Assembly: GCF_028656955.1 (NCBI RefSeq)
Contig: NZ_JAMDGY010000037.1
Location: forward strand, 1-64,000
Direction: 5' to 3'
Length of the DNA stretch: 64,000 nucleotides
Source of the DNA: Pseudomonas fontis
GTDB lineage: Bacteria; Pseudomonadota; Gammaproteobacteria; Pseudomonadales; Pseudomonadaceae
In this document: positions 8,884 through 18,452 of the stretch, one piece after another
Layout of the letters: the number at the start of each line of letters is the position of its first letter
Numbering within the stretch: position 1 is the first letter of the stretch
The notes under the pieces: generated by a model
What the model was told of the DNA's origin: nothing
Seen by the model: only the letters and a program-made list of their open reading frames with translations
Databases searched by the model: none
Made by a program: the position numbers and the translations under genes

Positions 8884-9102
8884 TCAGGGGATGCGCACAA
8901 TCTCTACGCCGCTCTGCATCAGCTCGAAGCGGTCCTCGCCCAGGTGTTTGACCCGGTCACCGATCGCCAGGCGATAGGTGGTGATAGGCAAGGATGCGGC
9001 ACTTCCATCGGCCTGCAGGGTGGCTTCCTGAAATTCATGCACGGGGTAGATGCGTCCTTCTGCGTCCCGCGCGTGAAATTGTCCGACCAGTACTGCTGTC
9101 AT
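8884..9102 (-). CDS. Small hypothetical protein (72 aa)
   Basis: A 72-residue protein without signal peptide or membrane segment. It appears to be a compact all-beta domain: residues 1-30 contain GQFHARDAEGRIYPVHEFQ, and the end reads DRFELMQSGVEIVRIP. An AGAGGT sequence lies about 11 bases before the ATG at 9102. The family is common in pseudomonads as far as I recall, but no function is known to me. It stands alone between the tRNA genes and the divergent FMN reductase gene. Confidence 0.7.
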   Translation of the reverse strand: MTAVLVGQFHARDAEGRIYPVHEFQEATLQADGSAASLPITTYRLAIGDRVKHLGEDRFELMQSGVEIVRIP

Positions 9103-9250
9103 TTAACGTGTGACCTCTGAAAATGTGCTCTGTGGTGCATAGACCACTGTTTTGCCTGGGAAGTTTTGTTCCAGAGGAAAAAAACCTCGGGGCGCTGGCG
9201 CTTCATCTATAACTAACAATTCCCTTTGTTCAGTCAGGTTGGAATTCGTC

Positions 9251-9805
9251 ATGAGCCAGGTTTACACCGTCGCCGTCGTGGTCGGCAGCTTGCGCAAGGA
9301 CTCCATCAACCGCAAGGTGGCCAAGGCCCTTGCCGAACTGGCGCCTGCCAGTCTCAAACTGAGTATTGTCGAAATCGGCGATCTGGCGTTGTACAACGAA
9401 GACATTGATGTGGATCCACCGGCAGCCTACACGAGCTTCCGTGAAAAAGTCCGTATTAGCGACGCGGTGTTGTTCGTGACGCCGGAATATAACCGTTCGG
9501 TGCCGGGTGTGTTGAAAAATGCGATCGATGTCGGTTCGCGGCCCTATGGCAAGAGTGCCTGGAGCGGCAAGCCGGGGGCGGTGATCAGCGTGTCGCCGGG
9601 GGCGGTGGGCGGTTTTGGCGCCAACCATCATCTGCGCCAGTCGCTGGTGTTCCTCGATGTGCCGTGCATGCAGCAGCCGGAGGCGTATGTGGGCGGGGCG
9701 GGGACGTTGTTTGATGAGCACGGCAAATTGTCGGAGAAGACCCGGCCGTTTTTGCAGGGCTTTATTGATAGCTATGCGCAGTGGGTGGCACGGTTGGCGG
9801 GCTAG
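9251..9805 (+). CDS. NAD(P)H-dependent FMN reductase (ChrR/YieF type)
   Basis: A 184-residue flavodoxin-fold reductase. Members transfer electrons from NAD(P)H through FMN to quinones, chromate or azo dyes. The phosphate-binding loop GSLRKDSINRKVAKAL is at residues 11-26, the ring-binding motif TPEYNRSVPGVLKNAID at about residues 79-95, and the downstream SPGAVGGFGANHHLRQ also fits this family. The ATG at 9251 (MSQVYTVAVVVGS) starts the first beta strand directly; 33 further upstream codons in frame are unlike the family. Cytosolic. A perfect REPIN follows the stop. Confidence 0.88.
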   Translation: MSQVYTVAVVVGSLRKDSINRKVAKALAELAPASLKLSIVEIGDLALYNEDIDVDPPAAYTSFREKVRISDAVLFVTPEYNRSVPGVLKNAIDVGSRPYGKSAWSGKPGAVISVSPGAVGGFGANHHLRQSLVFLDVPCMQQPEAYVGGAGTLFDEHGKLSEKTRPFLQGFIDSYAQWVARLAG

Positions 9806-9820
9806 AGTTGCAGTGAAGCT

Positions 9821-9892
9821 ATCGCCGGCAAGGCCGGCTCCCACAGGGCTGGCATTGTGTCTGCCATTGTGGGAGCCGGCCTTGCCGGCGAT
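9821..9892. repeat. REPIN with perfect 25-bp inverted arms
   Basis: The arm at 9821-9845 is the exact reverse complement of 9868-9892, each containing GCCGGC and the GTGGGAG tail of Pseudomonas REP sequences. It sits between the converging FMN reductase and phnX genes and may serve as a bidirectional transcription end. Confidence 0.92.
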
Positions 9893-9906
9893 GAGGCCAT
9901 TGAAAA

Positions 9907-10737
9907 TCACACCGCCTGCGGCATCTCCCCGCGCGCCAGGCGACGGTTGATATCCGCCACCACTTCCGGCAATTCATTGATGGTGTCGATCAGGTAGTGC
10001 GGGCGCGAACCTTCGAACATTGCGTGAATGCGCGTGCGCTCACTGGCCAACTCATCCGAGCTCAGCGCGCGGTAGCCTTCGTAGGTCAACCCCAGGGCAT
10101 TGCCAGAGCACACCAGCGCTACGGTCCACATCCCGGCACGCCGGCCTTCGAGAATCCCCGGCACGGTGTCGTCAACTTTTACGCACGCTGCCACATCGTC
10201 GATCCCCAGGGCGATCACGTTGGCCAGGGCCTGCGCCGGCCATGGGCGGCCATTCGGCGTTTCGTCGGTGGCCACCACGTGGTCGGCGACATAGCCGTTC
10301 TTCGCCGCCAGCTCCACCACCTTGTCCATCACCACTTTCGGGTAGCCAGAGCACGAGCCGATTTTCAGGCCCTCTTTGCGCAGCCCGGTGAGGGTGTCCA
10401 GCGCACCCGGAATCAACGCCGAGTGGGCGGCGATCTTCTCGATCTGCAGCGGCATGAAGCGGTTGTACAGGGCGGTCACGTCATCGTCGGTCGGCGTACG
10501 GCCAAAGACTTTTTTATAGCGCTCGGCAATCTGCGGCTCATCACACAGGGTGCGGATGTGGTCCCACTTGCCCATGCCCATCGGCCCACGGGCCTCTTCA
10601 ATGGACACCTCGACATCAAACTCGGCAAAAGCCTCGACGAAGATCTGGGTCGGCGCAAAGGAGCCGAAGTCGACCACGGTGCCGGCCCAGTCAAGGATGG
10701 CGGCTTGCAGGTGTTTCGGGTTTTCGTAGTTGTTCAT
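9907..10737 (-). CDS. phnX: Phosphonoacetaldehyde hydrolase PhnX
   Basis: A 276-residue HAD-superfamily enzyme that splits phosphonoacetaldehyde into acetaldehyde and phosphate, the second step of 2-aminoethylphosphonate use. The nucleophile Asp16 lies in [12 protein letters not shown], and Lys57, in GMGKWDHIR, is the Schiff-base lysine characteristic of PhnX. The [11 protein letters not shown] and [10 protein letters not shown] motifs complete the HAD site. The start at 10737 is an ATG preceded by AGGAA; the TTG just upstream is not needed. It is 36 bp downstream of phnW and surely co-transcribed with it. Confidence 0.96.
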   Translation of the reverse strand: MNNYENPKHLQAAILDWAGTVVDFGSFAPTQIFVEAFAEFDVEVSIEEARGPMGMGKWDHIRTLCDEPQIAERYKKVFGRTPTDDDVTALYNRFMPLQIEKIAAHSALIPGALDTLTGLRKEGLKIGSCSGYPKVVMDKVVELAAKNGYVADHVVATDETPNGRPWPAQALANVIALGIDDVAACVKVDDTVPGILEGRRAGMWTVALVCSGNALGLTYEGYRALSSDELASERTRIHAMFEGSRPHYLIDTINELPEVVADINRRLARGEMPQAV

Positions 10738-10773
10738 CAAGAAATTCCTGGGTAGTCGGGGGAGGTTGGCGGC

Positions 10774-11880
10774 TCAGATGTCCAGCACTTCCATTTCACG
10801 CAGCACTTCAGCTACTGCGTTGACCGCGGCACGCATGCCGTCCGGGCCGACGCAGCCGATGCAGCCGACGCGGAAGGTTTCGACCTGGGTCAACTTGCCC
10901 GGGTAGAGAATGAAACCCTTGGCCTTGACCCGTTCGTAGAAGTCCTTGAACTGGTAGCGGCTGTCACTCGGGGCGTGGAAGGTGACGATAATCGGTGCCT
11001 GGATGGCGGCCGGCAGGAAGCTGCGCAGGCCGATGGCCGCCATGCCGTCGAGCAGCGCCTTGCAGTTGTCCTGGTAGCGCTGGTGGCGGGCGGCCAGGCC
11101 GCCTTCCTCGTTGTATTGCAGCAAGGCCTCGTGCAGCGCCGCGACCACGTGGGTCGGCGGGGTGAAGCGCCATTGGCCGGTCTTGGCCATGTAGCTGAAC
11201 TGGTCGTACAGGTCCATCGCCAGCGAGTGCGAGTTGCCTTCGGCAGCGGCCAGCGCGGCTTTGTTGGTGAACACGAAGCCCATCCCCGGTACGCCTTCCA
11301 GGCATTTGCCGGAGGCGGCGACCAGCGCGTCGAACGGCACCTGCGCGGCATCGATCGGCAGCGCCCCGAACGAGCTCATGGCGTCGATGATCAGGCGTTT
11401 GCCGTGGTTGGCCACGACCTGGGCGATTTCCGGCAAGGGGTTGAGAATGCCGGTGCTGGTTTCGCAGTGAATCAGCGCGACGTGGGTAATGCCGCTGTCG
11501 GCGCGCAGCAGGCGGTCGACGTCGGCCGCGGTAGTGGGTTCGTCTTCAGCGGTCTCGAAGGTGCTGTAGGCGCGGCCCAGCACTTTGCAGATCTTCGCCA
11601 GGCGCTGGCCGTAGGCGCCGTTGATCAGCACCAGGACCTTGCCATCACGCGGTACCAGGGTGCCGATGGCCGCTTCCACGGCGAAGGTGCCGCTGCCTTG
11701 CAGGGGTACGCAGTGGTGGCTGGCGTGGCCGTTGATGATGGTCAGCAGTTGCTGGCACAGGCTGGCGGTCAGTTCGTTGAAGCTCTGGTCCCACGAACCC
11801 CAGTCGACCAGCATCGCTTGTCGCGTACGCGCCGAGGTGGTCAGGGGGCCGGGGGTCAGCAGGATAGGGGCGTTACTCAT
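10774..11880 (-). CDS. phnW: 2-Aminoethylphosphonate:pyruvate aminotransferase PhnW
   Basis: A 368-residue PLP-dependent class V aminotransferase that converts 2-aminoethylphosphonate and pyruvate to phosphonoacetaldehyde and alanine. It begins [20 protein letters not shown], the family's phosphate-binding opening. Asp166 in [10 protein letters not shown] contacts the PLP ring, and Lys192 in [12 protein letters not shown] forms the aldimine. The ATG at 11880 follows GAGGA; the 17-codon upstream extension is not conserved in type. It is the first gene of phnW-phnX and is divergent from a LysR-family gene that probably controls it. Confidence 0.96.
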   Translation of the reverse strand: MSNAPILLTPGPLTTSARTRQAMLVDWGSWDQSFNELTASLCQQLLTIINGHASHHCVPLQGSGTFAVEAAIGTLVPRDGKVLVLINGAYGQRLAKICKVLGRAYSTFETAEDEPTTAADVDRLLRADSGITHVALIHCETSTGILNPLPEIAQVVANHGKRLIIDAMSSFGALPIDAAQVPFDALVAASGKCLEGVPGMGFVFTNKAALAAAEGNSHSLAMDLYDQFSYMAKTGQWRFTPPTHVVAALHEALLQYNEEGGLAARHQRYQDNCKALLDGMAAIGLRSFLPAAIQAPIIVTFHAPSDSRYQFKDFYERVKAKGFILYPGKLTQVETFRVGCIGCVGPDGMRAAVNAVAEVLREMEVLDI

Positions 11881-11992
11881 TCCGGTGGTCCTCACAAGCG
11901 GTGGGCTGAATCTATGGCGTCTAAGTTGCAATTCTGTGCGTCATCAATCAAATTGTTTGTTGTTATGCCAGCCATAAGTCAGGCCGATAGAT

Positions 11993-12856
11993 ATGAACCT
12001 GTTCCAGTTGCGTGCCTTCGATGCCGTTGCCCGTGAGGGCAGCTTTACCCGCGCCGCTGCGCGCCTGTTCATCAGCCAGCCGGCCGTCACCGGGCATATC
12101 AAGGCGCTGGAGGAGCACTACCAGATCACCCTGTTGCGCCGCACCGCGCGTCGGGTCGAGCTGACCGAGGAGGGCACGCGCCTGGCGGCGATCACCCGGG
12201 CGATGTTCGGCCTGGCCGAAGAAGCCCAGGCCATGCTTGAGGCCAACCGCCAGTTGCTCACCGGGCGCCTGGAGGTGGCGGCAGACGGCCCGCACCGGGT
12301 CATGCCGATGCTCGCCCAGTTGCGCGCCCGCTACCCGGGCATCACGGTCAACCTGCGCCTGGGCAACGCGCAGGAGACCCTGGCCGCCTTGCTTTCGGAA
12401 CATGCCGACGTGGCGGTGCTGACCGAGGTCGAACCGCGCAAGGGCCTGCACCTGCAAAGCCTGGAGCCGTCACGGATCTGCGCATTGCTGCCGGTCGGCC
12501 ACCCCTGGGCGGGGGCCGACAGCGAACTGCCGCTGGCCGAGCTGGACCGGCAGATCATGGTGCTGCGCGAACCCAGCTCGATTACCCGGCGTACCTTCGA
12601 CCAGGCCTGCACTGACGCCAAGGTGCAGCCACGGGTGCTGCTGGAGCTGGACAGCCGCGAGGCGGTGACCGAGGCGGTGGCCGCCGAGCTGGGCATCGGC
12701 ATTGTCTCGTCGGCCGAAATTGCCCACGATCCACGGGTAGTCGCCCGGCCGATCAGCGGCCTGGGGCTGGTCAACCAGCACATGCTCGGCTGCCTGCAGC
12801 GGCGCCGTGAGTTGCGCCTGATCCAGGCGTTCCTCAGCCTGGCGCCGACGCCATGA
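11993..12856 (+). CDS. LysR-family regulator of the phnWX operon
   Basis: A 287-residue LysR-type regulator. The winged helix opens MNLFQLRAFDAVAREGSFTR with the recognition segment ISQPAVTGHIKALEEHY; the effector domain starts near residue 88 (LLTGRLEVAADGPHRVMPML). It is divergent from phnW across 112 bp, which contains AT-rich T-N11-A-like sites such as ATCAATCAAATTGTTTG, as expected for autoregulation and control of phnW. A role in sensing 2-aminoethylphosphonate or its breakdown products is inferred from context only. Confidence 0.88.
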   Translation: MNLFQLRAFDAVAREGSFTRAAARLFISQPAVTGHIKALEEHYQITLLRRTARRVELTEEGTRLAAITRAMFGLAEEAQAMLEANRQLLTGRLEVAADGPHRVMPMLAQLRARYPGITVNLRLGNAQETLAALLSEHADVAVLTEVEPRKGLHLQSLEPSRICALLPVGHPWAGADSELPLAELDRQIMVLREPSSITRRTFDQACTDAKVQPRVLLELDSREAVTEAVAAELGIGIVSSAEIAHDPRVVARPISGLGLVNQHMLGCLQRRRELRLIQAFLSLAPTP

Positions 12857-12929
12857 AGCGGGGCTGGTGTTTTCCCGGCACGCCCCTAAGATGGCCCTCC
12901 AACAAGACCGCCAAGGTGACCCTGTACCG

Positions 12930-13943
12930 ATGACCGAGAAAGACACCATCGCCATGCAACTGGTGCGTGAAGCACTGCTGCAAAGCTGCGCGCCCGGCAC
13001 GGCGGTGAGCGAGGTACTGACGCGGGTCGGGATTGCCCCGGCAGACCTCGACCAGCCAGCGGCCCGCGTGCCGGCCAGTGCCTATGCGCAACTCTGGCGG
13101 CTGCTGGCGCGGCGCTGCAATGACGAGTTCTTCTGCATGGACCCACGCGGCTTGCGCAGCGGCAGCCTGGCGTTCATCTGTCGCACGGCCATGGCCCAGC
13201 CGACCCTGGGCGCGGCGCTGGAATCGGTGCTGGCGTTCCTCTCGTTGACCCTGGATCACCTGCAACCGGTGCTGGTACGCCAGCAAAGCCTGGCCGAGGT
13301 GGTCATCGGTGAATCGGAAGACCAGCCGCGCCGCCCCTTCACCTATTTCACCTTCTGGATGATCGTGCATGGCGTGGCCTGCTGGCTGGCGGGGCGGCGC
13401 ATTCCGATCCTGGCCATCGAACTGCGCTGCACCGAGCCCGACTACTGTGACGACTACCGGGTGATGTTCTCGGAGAACCTGCAATTCGACCGCCCGCGCA
13501 CGCGGATGATCTTCGCCGCCGAATGCCTGGACCTGCCGGTCAAGCGCAGCGCCGAAGAATTGCAGCGCTTTCTCGCCGAGGCGCCGGCGAACATCCTGGT
13601 CAAGTACCGCGACCCGATGAGCCTGGCGCGGCGCATCAAGCATGACCTGCGCAACCTGCCAGGCGCGGCTTGGCCTGAAACCGATGCCCTGGCGCAGCGC
13701 CTGTGCATTTCCGCCTCGACCCTGCGCCGCCGGCTGGCCGAGGAAGGGCAGACCTACCAGGGCCTGAAGGACAGCGTGCGCAAGGAGCTGGCGATTGCCT
13801 GGCTGGGCGACGCCGAGGTGAGCTTTGCGCAGATCTCCGAGCGCCTGGGCTTCGCCGATACCAGCTCCTTCTACAAGGCGTTTCGCAAGTGGTCCGGGTG
13901 CAACCCCGGGCACTACCGCAGCGTGGTGCTGGGCAGCGCCTGA
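12930..13943 (+). CDS. AraC-family regulator (OruR-like N-terminal domain)
   Basis: A 337-residue AraC/XylS regulator. The first 190 residues match the arabinose-operon-regulator-like domain found in OruR-type proteins, with TYFTFWMIVHGVACWLAGRR in mid-domain. The C-terminal HTH region reads LCISASTLRRRLAEEGQTYQ, then ISERLGFADTSSFYKAFRKW, the second helix-turn-helix signature. The start at 12930 is an ATG with AAGGTGA about 10 bases upstream; in-frame ATGs further upstream would only add atypical sequence. It ends 73 bp before the first giant toxin gene in the same direction and may regulate it or the fad operon; no direct evidence. Confidence 0.85.
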   Translation: MTEKDTIAMQLVREALLQSCAPGTAVSEVLTRVGIAPADLDQPAARVPASAYAQLWRLLARRCNDEFFCMDPRGLRSGSLAFICRTAMAQPTLGAALESVLAFLSLTLDHLQPVLVRQQSLAEVVIGESEDQPRRPFTYFTFWMIVHGVACWLAGRRIPILAIELRCTEPDYCDDYRVMFSENLQFDRPRTRMIFAAECLDLPVKRSAEELQRFLAEAPANILVKYRDPMSLARRIKHDLRNLPGAAWPETDALAQRLCISASTLRRRLAEEGQTYQGLKDSVRKELAIAWLGDAEVSFAQISERLGFADTSSFYKAFRKWSGCNPGHYRSVVLGSA

Positions 13944-14016
13944 GGCCGCGCTTCCTGCTGTTGGCGCTGCGCGCAGGTTTTTAGGCTGTGCTCGACCGGA
14001 TCAACAGGATCGAGCC

Positions 14017-17000
14017 ATGCCCTTTTCCATCCCCCCCGCAGTACCTGTACCCAGCAATGCCGTTGCCATCGACCACTACCTTGCCGAACAGGCCCCCGCC
14101 TGGTTGAAGGGGGCCGCGCTGGATCGGGTTGTCGCCTTGCGCCGTTGCCTGCAGGCCCACCAGCAACGCCAAGCGGATGTCCGGCGCCTGATGCAGGCCA
14201 TCCAGCCCCTCGACGCCTTTGCCGCACCGCTGCTGACCCAGGCACTGCAAACGCAGTTGAACCTGTCGCTGGATATCACCCAGGCGCGTTGGCGCGAGGT
14301 CAAGTTGCGGGTGCAGCCGGCGCCCGTGCGCGTGCTGGATGTGCCAACCCCGGTATTTGAGACCTATCACACGGAGAGCGCCCTGCTGGAGCGGGCCTTG
14401 CAGAACTTCACCGAGAGCCAGGCCCGTGCCAATGCGCACTTCCATGGCACAGGCATTGTGCTGGCGGGGCTGGGGCTGTCGGTCGCCCCGGAACGGTTCG
14501 CGCATTTCTGTCGCACGCTGGACCTGGGTGGTCGTTACCAGCGCCATCTGGATGAAGTGTTCCAGACCTTTCGCGGGCGATCCGGGGAGTCGGTGGCGAC
14601 CTTGCTGGCGGCAGACAAGCTTCACAGCTTCGAGTTGCAGGCCCACCTTGGCTACCTGAAGGGCACGCTGGATGAAGCGCTTTACCGGATGCTGCTGCAA
14701 GTGGTCGAGCACGAGCCGGGGGTTGCCCTGGATGGTCAGCCGGTACGCTACGCGACGCTCCAGGTACTCGACTGCACGGTGCAGGGCGCGGTGGTTTTCG
14801 AGGTGTTGGGCGATTGGATGCCGGGGGTGATCCGGGGCAGTTACCAGCGCCCGGTCAATCAGTTGGTGGTGTACCTGCCGAGCGATGCGCAGCAGCCGTT
14901 TCGCCAGTTTCGTTCATGGCGCGCACTGGGCATGGACCTGGGCCAGCGCCTGAAATCCGCGCCTTACCGGAGCGCGTTGCTGGCGCTGCTGGCACTGGAT
15001 GAGCGCCCCGGCTTCATGGCGGCCTTGCTCCCGCTATTGCACAAACAACCGCTTGTATTGGGGGTGAGCGTCCAGCCCTTGATCGGCGTGCTGTTTGAAC
15101 AATTGGCGCAGGCCCAGTTGGCCAGGATCAAGGCGGATGCAGCTGCGCTCGCCGTGCCGACTGCCGGCGTGGACCTGGCGGTCTACCGGGCGCGGGTGCA
15201 GGCCATGGCATCGCTCGGGCTGACGCTGCTGGGCGTGGCGGTGTCGTTTATCCCGGGGGTGGGCGAGGTCATGCTGGCCTCGATGGTGCTGGACCTGCTC
15301 GGGGAGGTGTACGAAGGCGTCGAGGATTGGTCGCATGGCGAGCGTGATGCGGCGCTCACCCATTTGCTGGGGGTGGTGGAGAACCTGGTGGCCGCCGTGG
15401 TGGTGGCGGCCGGTGGCCTGGCGGTAATGCGCTCGCTGCGGCGCAGCCCGTTTGTCGATGGGCTGATCCCGGTGGTTCGCGACGATGGCGCGACACGGCT
15501 ATGGAGCACCGACCTGACCCACTATCAAGTAGCCGAGCCGCCACCGGTGCGGGTCCCCGCCGCCGATGGCTTGCTGCACGACGGCGCACAGCGCTGGCTG
15601 GCGCGGGGCGAGGCGCACTATGCAGTCGAGCACCAGGTGAACACCGGTTGTTGGCGGATCCAGCATCCGCGCCGGGCCCACGCCTACGCGCCGCGTCTAG
15701 AACACAACGATGAAGCGGCCTGGTTGCTGCCGGGTGAGCATCCGCTGCGCCTACAGGGTGTTGATACGCTGTTGCAGCGCCTGGCGCCACAGGCGCAAAG
15801 GTTGACGCGCAGCCAGCGCGAACAGGTCGCACGCATTGCCGATGTCGACGAAGCCCAACTGCGCGGTTTGCTCGTCGAGCATCGGCCGATGCCGGTCGGG
15901 CTGCGCGACACCCTTGAGCACTATACTGGGACCGATACACAGCCGCTGCCGCTCGACGACCCCGACGCCGCCCTGGTGCAGCGCGATTACCCCGGCTTGC
16001 CAGCGCGCTATGTCGAGGCGCTGCTGAACCGGCTGAACGCCGAGCAACGCGAGTACATGAGCACCCATGGCCGGGTGCCGTTGGCGGTGGCCGAGCAGGC
16101 GCGTGAGCTGCTGCGTGAAGCCCGGGTGATTCGCACGCTGCTTGGGTTGGGCTTGCGCGATGTGTTCAATGTCGACAGTGTCCGTTTGTGTTTTGCCTTG
16201 CTGCGCCGTCTGCGTGACTGGCCGGCGGGTCTGGGCCTGGAGCTGCGTGAAGGCTCGGCATTTGGACGTCTATTGGAGCGTCAGCTGGCCCAGGCAGAAA
16301 CACGTGAAACGCGGATCTTCGTTCATGGGGTCGACGGGTTCATGGTGTATGACGCCAACGGATATGCGCTGGACGATGAGCTGCCCGGCCCGGCAGGGTT
16401 CTTCGAGGCGCTGGTGGCGTGCCTGAGCCCAGCCCAGCGCAACGCCCTGGGCTGGAGCGGGGCGGACCTGCCGGCGCAGTTGCGCGAAAGCCTGCTGGAA
16501 ACTGCCCTGGGCCAGCGCGCGCACTGTGCCACCTTGCTCGGCATGACCCCGGCCCGGCCCCGACTCAACCGTGTGCAAAGGCTGCCCGACGGGCGCCTGG
16601 GCTACCCACTGAGTGGTCGAGGTGCCGGTACTGCGCAGACGATCACCGAGCGGGTACGCGCGCTGTTCCCTACCTTCAGCGACCTGCAAGTCGAGTCGTT
16701 CCTGGGGCATTTGCAGGTCACCGAGGGCAACGTGATGACCGGGTTGTCGAATTATGAGCAATCCCTGACGGCCCTCAACACCACGCTCGCGAACTGGCAA
16801 CACTCGGTAAGCGGCCTGGCCCGCAGCCGCCGGCGCACGGTGGCCAACGCCCTGCGTCGCTGCTGGCGCTGCCAGGTCGACAGCGTGCAGAGCACCAGTG
16901 GCACGGTGTTGGGGTATCGGTTGCAATTGAGCGATGCCCACGTCAGTGACCTGCCGATCTTTCCCGAAGACGTCACCTTCACCCATGTGCTGGACCTGGA

Positions 17001-18393
17001 CCTGGCGAGGACCGGCGTGTCGATGGCCGATAACGGCTTTCTGCGGGCCTTCAGCAGAATCCGCTGGCTGGACCTGAGCCGCTGCCGGCTGACCGATATA
17101 CCGCCGGCCATCGGCAACATGTCCGGGCTCACTGAGCTGATACTCAACCGCAACCAGATCCACCTCAGCGAAGAAGGCGCGACGCGCCTCGCTTCCTTGA
17201 GCCAGCTGATGCACCTCGATCTGGAGCGCAACCCGATCGGCACCCTGCCAGACTTGCGCAACATGCCGCGCTTGCGCGAACTGCGCCTGCGCAACGCCGG
17301 CCTTGAGCAGATTCCCGCAGGCGTGCTGGAGCACCCCTTACTGATGTTGACTGACTTGCGCGAGAACAACCTGGTTGAACTGTCGGATGCCTATTTCGAG
17401 GCTCCCCGGCAGGTGCGTGACGGCATCATGTTGCAAGACAATCCACTGTCGCTGGGTACCCGGGTGCGTATCTTGTCCCTGGATCCGCATACACCCGCCC
17501 ATGACCATGTCGCGCCGTCGGAGGGGCGCCGGCTCTGGCTCGAAACTGCACCGACGACCGAGTTGGATGGCCGCGTCGCGGCGTGGGATCGCCTGGAGGC
17601 AGAACAGCCCGCAACAGACTTCCTGCGGCTGCTTTCCGACCTGACCGAAACCGCCGAATTTCGCGGTGCGCGCAAGCAGCTCACGGCTCGGGTCTGGCAG
17701 ATGCTCGACGCCATGCACGAGAACACCGTGCTGCGCGACGAACTGTTCGACCTGGCGGCCAGCCCGACCACCTGCGTGGACAGTGTGTCGTCGACCTTCA
17801 GCATGCTGGAGGTGCGTTTTTTGCTGTTCCAGGCCCGGACCAAGGCTACGGCAGGCACCGAGGGTGCGGCGCTGTTGAAATTTGCCCGGCAACTGTTTCG
17901 CCTGGAGCAGGTCGAGCGCCTGGCACGGGTGGAAATCGTCCGACGCCAGGCGTTGGGCCGCACAGTGGACGAGATCGAAGTCAGCCTGGCTTACCGCACC
18001 GGCCTGGTGCGCGAGCTGGATTTGCCGGGGCAGCCAAGCCTGATGCAGTTCTCTTCGGTTGCCGCCGTGTCGGCGCAAGCCTTGCAGAGCGCGGCACAGG
18101 CCGTGCGGGCGGCGGAGACGGTGGAACAGTTGGCCGCCTCGATCAGCAGTCGGGACTTCTGGATTGCCCATTTGCGCGCGGAGTACGCCTCGGTGTTTGA
18201 CGCACAGGAGCAGGAGTTCTGGGAAAAGCTCGACCGTTTGAGCGGGCAACAGGGCAGTCTGCCCGAAGGTGAATATCTGCAGCAGATGAACAGCCTGGGC
18301 GCCGAGCGCGAGACGGCGCTTGGCGCACTGGCATTGGCCCTGACCGAGGATGCCTTGCGTGCCGCAGCCAATGCGGGAGTAGTTTCCAGCTGA
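14017..18393 (+). CDS. Giant toxin-like protein with LRR and NEL E3 ubiquitin ligase domain, copy 1
   Basis: A 1458-residue protein. Residues 1 to about 390 resemble the dermonecrotic-toxin N-terminal family (ToxA_N/DUF6543) of large Pseudomonas toxins. Residues about 396-472 form a strongly hydrophobic helical hairpin region (GLTLLGVAVSFIPGVGEV onward). A beta-rich middle follows. Residues about 985-1150 hold 5-6 leucine-rich repeats (LRELRLRNAGLEQIPAGVLE). The rest matches the NEL ubiquitin ligase of IpaH/SspH effectors: Cys1253 in TTCVDSV is the predicted catalytic C-x-D cysteine, followed by FARQLFRLEQVERLARVEI and VDEIEVSLAYRTGL. It is the shortest copy because it lacks about 60 residues near position 640. 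No Sec signal is seen. Confidence 0.86.
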   Translation: MPFSIPPAVPVPSNAVAIDHYLAEQAPAWLKGAALDRVVALRRCLQAHQQRQADVRRLMQAIQPLDAFAAPLLTQALQTQLNLSLDITQARWREVKLRVQPAPVRVLDVPTPVFETYHTESALLERALQNFTESQARANAHFHGTGIVLAGLGLSVAPERFAHFCRTLDLGGRYQRHLDEVFQTFRGRSGESVATLLAADKLHSFELQAHLGYLKGTLDEALYRMLLQVVEHEPGVALDGQPVRYATLQVLDCTVQGAVVFEVLGDWMPGVIRGSYQRPVNQLVVYLPSDAQQPFRQFRSWRALGMDLGQRLKSAPYRSALLALLALDERPGFMAALLPLLHKQPLVLGVSVQPLIGVLFEQLAQAQLARIKADAAALAVPTAGVDLAVYRARVQAMASLGLTLLGVAVSFIPGVGEVMLASMVLDLLGEVYEGVEDWSHGERDAALTHLLGVVENLVAAVVVAAGGLAVMRSLRRSPFVDGLIPVVRDDGATRLWSTDLTHYQVAEPPPVRVPAADGLLHDGAQRWLARGEAHYAVEHQVNTGCWRIQHPRRAHAYAPRLEHNDEAAWLLPGEHPLRLQGVDTLLQRLAPQAQRLTRSQREQVARIADVDEAQLRGLLVEHRPMPVGLRDTLEHYTGTDTQPLPLDDPDAALVQRDYPGLPARYVEALLNRLNAEQREYMSTHGRVPLAVAEQARELLREARVIRTLLGLGLRDVFNVDSVRLCFALLRRLRDWPAGLGLELREGSAFGRLLERQLAQAETRETRIFVHGVDGFMVYDANGYALDDELPGPAGFFEALVACLSPAQRNALGWSGADLPAQLRESLLETALGQRAHCATLLGMTPARPRLNRVQRLPDGRLGYPLSGRGAGTAQTITERVRALFPTFSDLQVESFLGHLQVTEGNVMTGLSNYEQSLTALNTTLANWQHSVSGLARSRRRTVANALRRCWRCQVDSVQSTSGTVLGYRLQLSDAHVSDLPIFPEDVTFTHVLDLDLARTGVSMADNGFLRAFSRIRWLDLSRCRLTDIPPAIGNMSGLTELILNRNQIHLSEEGATRLASLSQLMHLDLERNPIGTLPDLRNMPRLRELRLRNAGLEQIPAGVLEHPLLMLTDLRENNLVELSDAYFEAPRQVRDGIMLQDNPLSLGTRVRILSLDPHTPAHDHVAPSEGRRLWLETAPTTELDGRVAAWDRLEAEQPATDFLRLLSDLTETAEFRGARKQLTARVWQMLDAMHENTVLRDELFDLAASPTTCVDSVSSTFSMLEVRFLLFQARTKATAGTEGAALLKFARQLFRLEQVERLARVEIVRRQALGRTVDEIEVSLAYRTGLVRELDLPGQPSLMQFSSVAAVSAQALQSAAQAVRAAETVEQLAASISSRDFWIAHLRAEYASVFDAQEQEFWEKLDRLSGQQGSLPEGEYLQQMNSLGAERETALGALALALTEDALRAAANAGVVSS

Positions 18394-18452
18394 TGCCAGG
18401 GTGGCGACGACTCTAGCCTGCCGGGCCAAACCACTACCCTGGCAGGTTGCCC
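18394..18452 (+). promoter_or_regulatory. Intergenic hairpin and putative promoter before toxin copy 2
   Basis: Directly after the stop codon TGCCAGGGT (18394-18402) pairs with ACCCTGGCA (18436-18444), giving a 9-bp hairpin that could slow or end transcription. A CTCTAGCCTG motif lies in the loop; a TCTAGGCTG version precedes copy 3 and TTTAGGCTG precedes copy 1, so these may be -10 regions of individual promoters. Confidence 0.35.
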
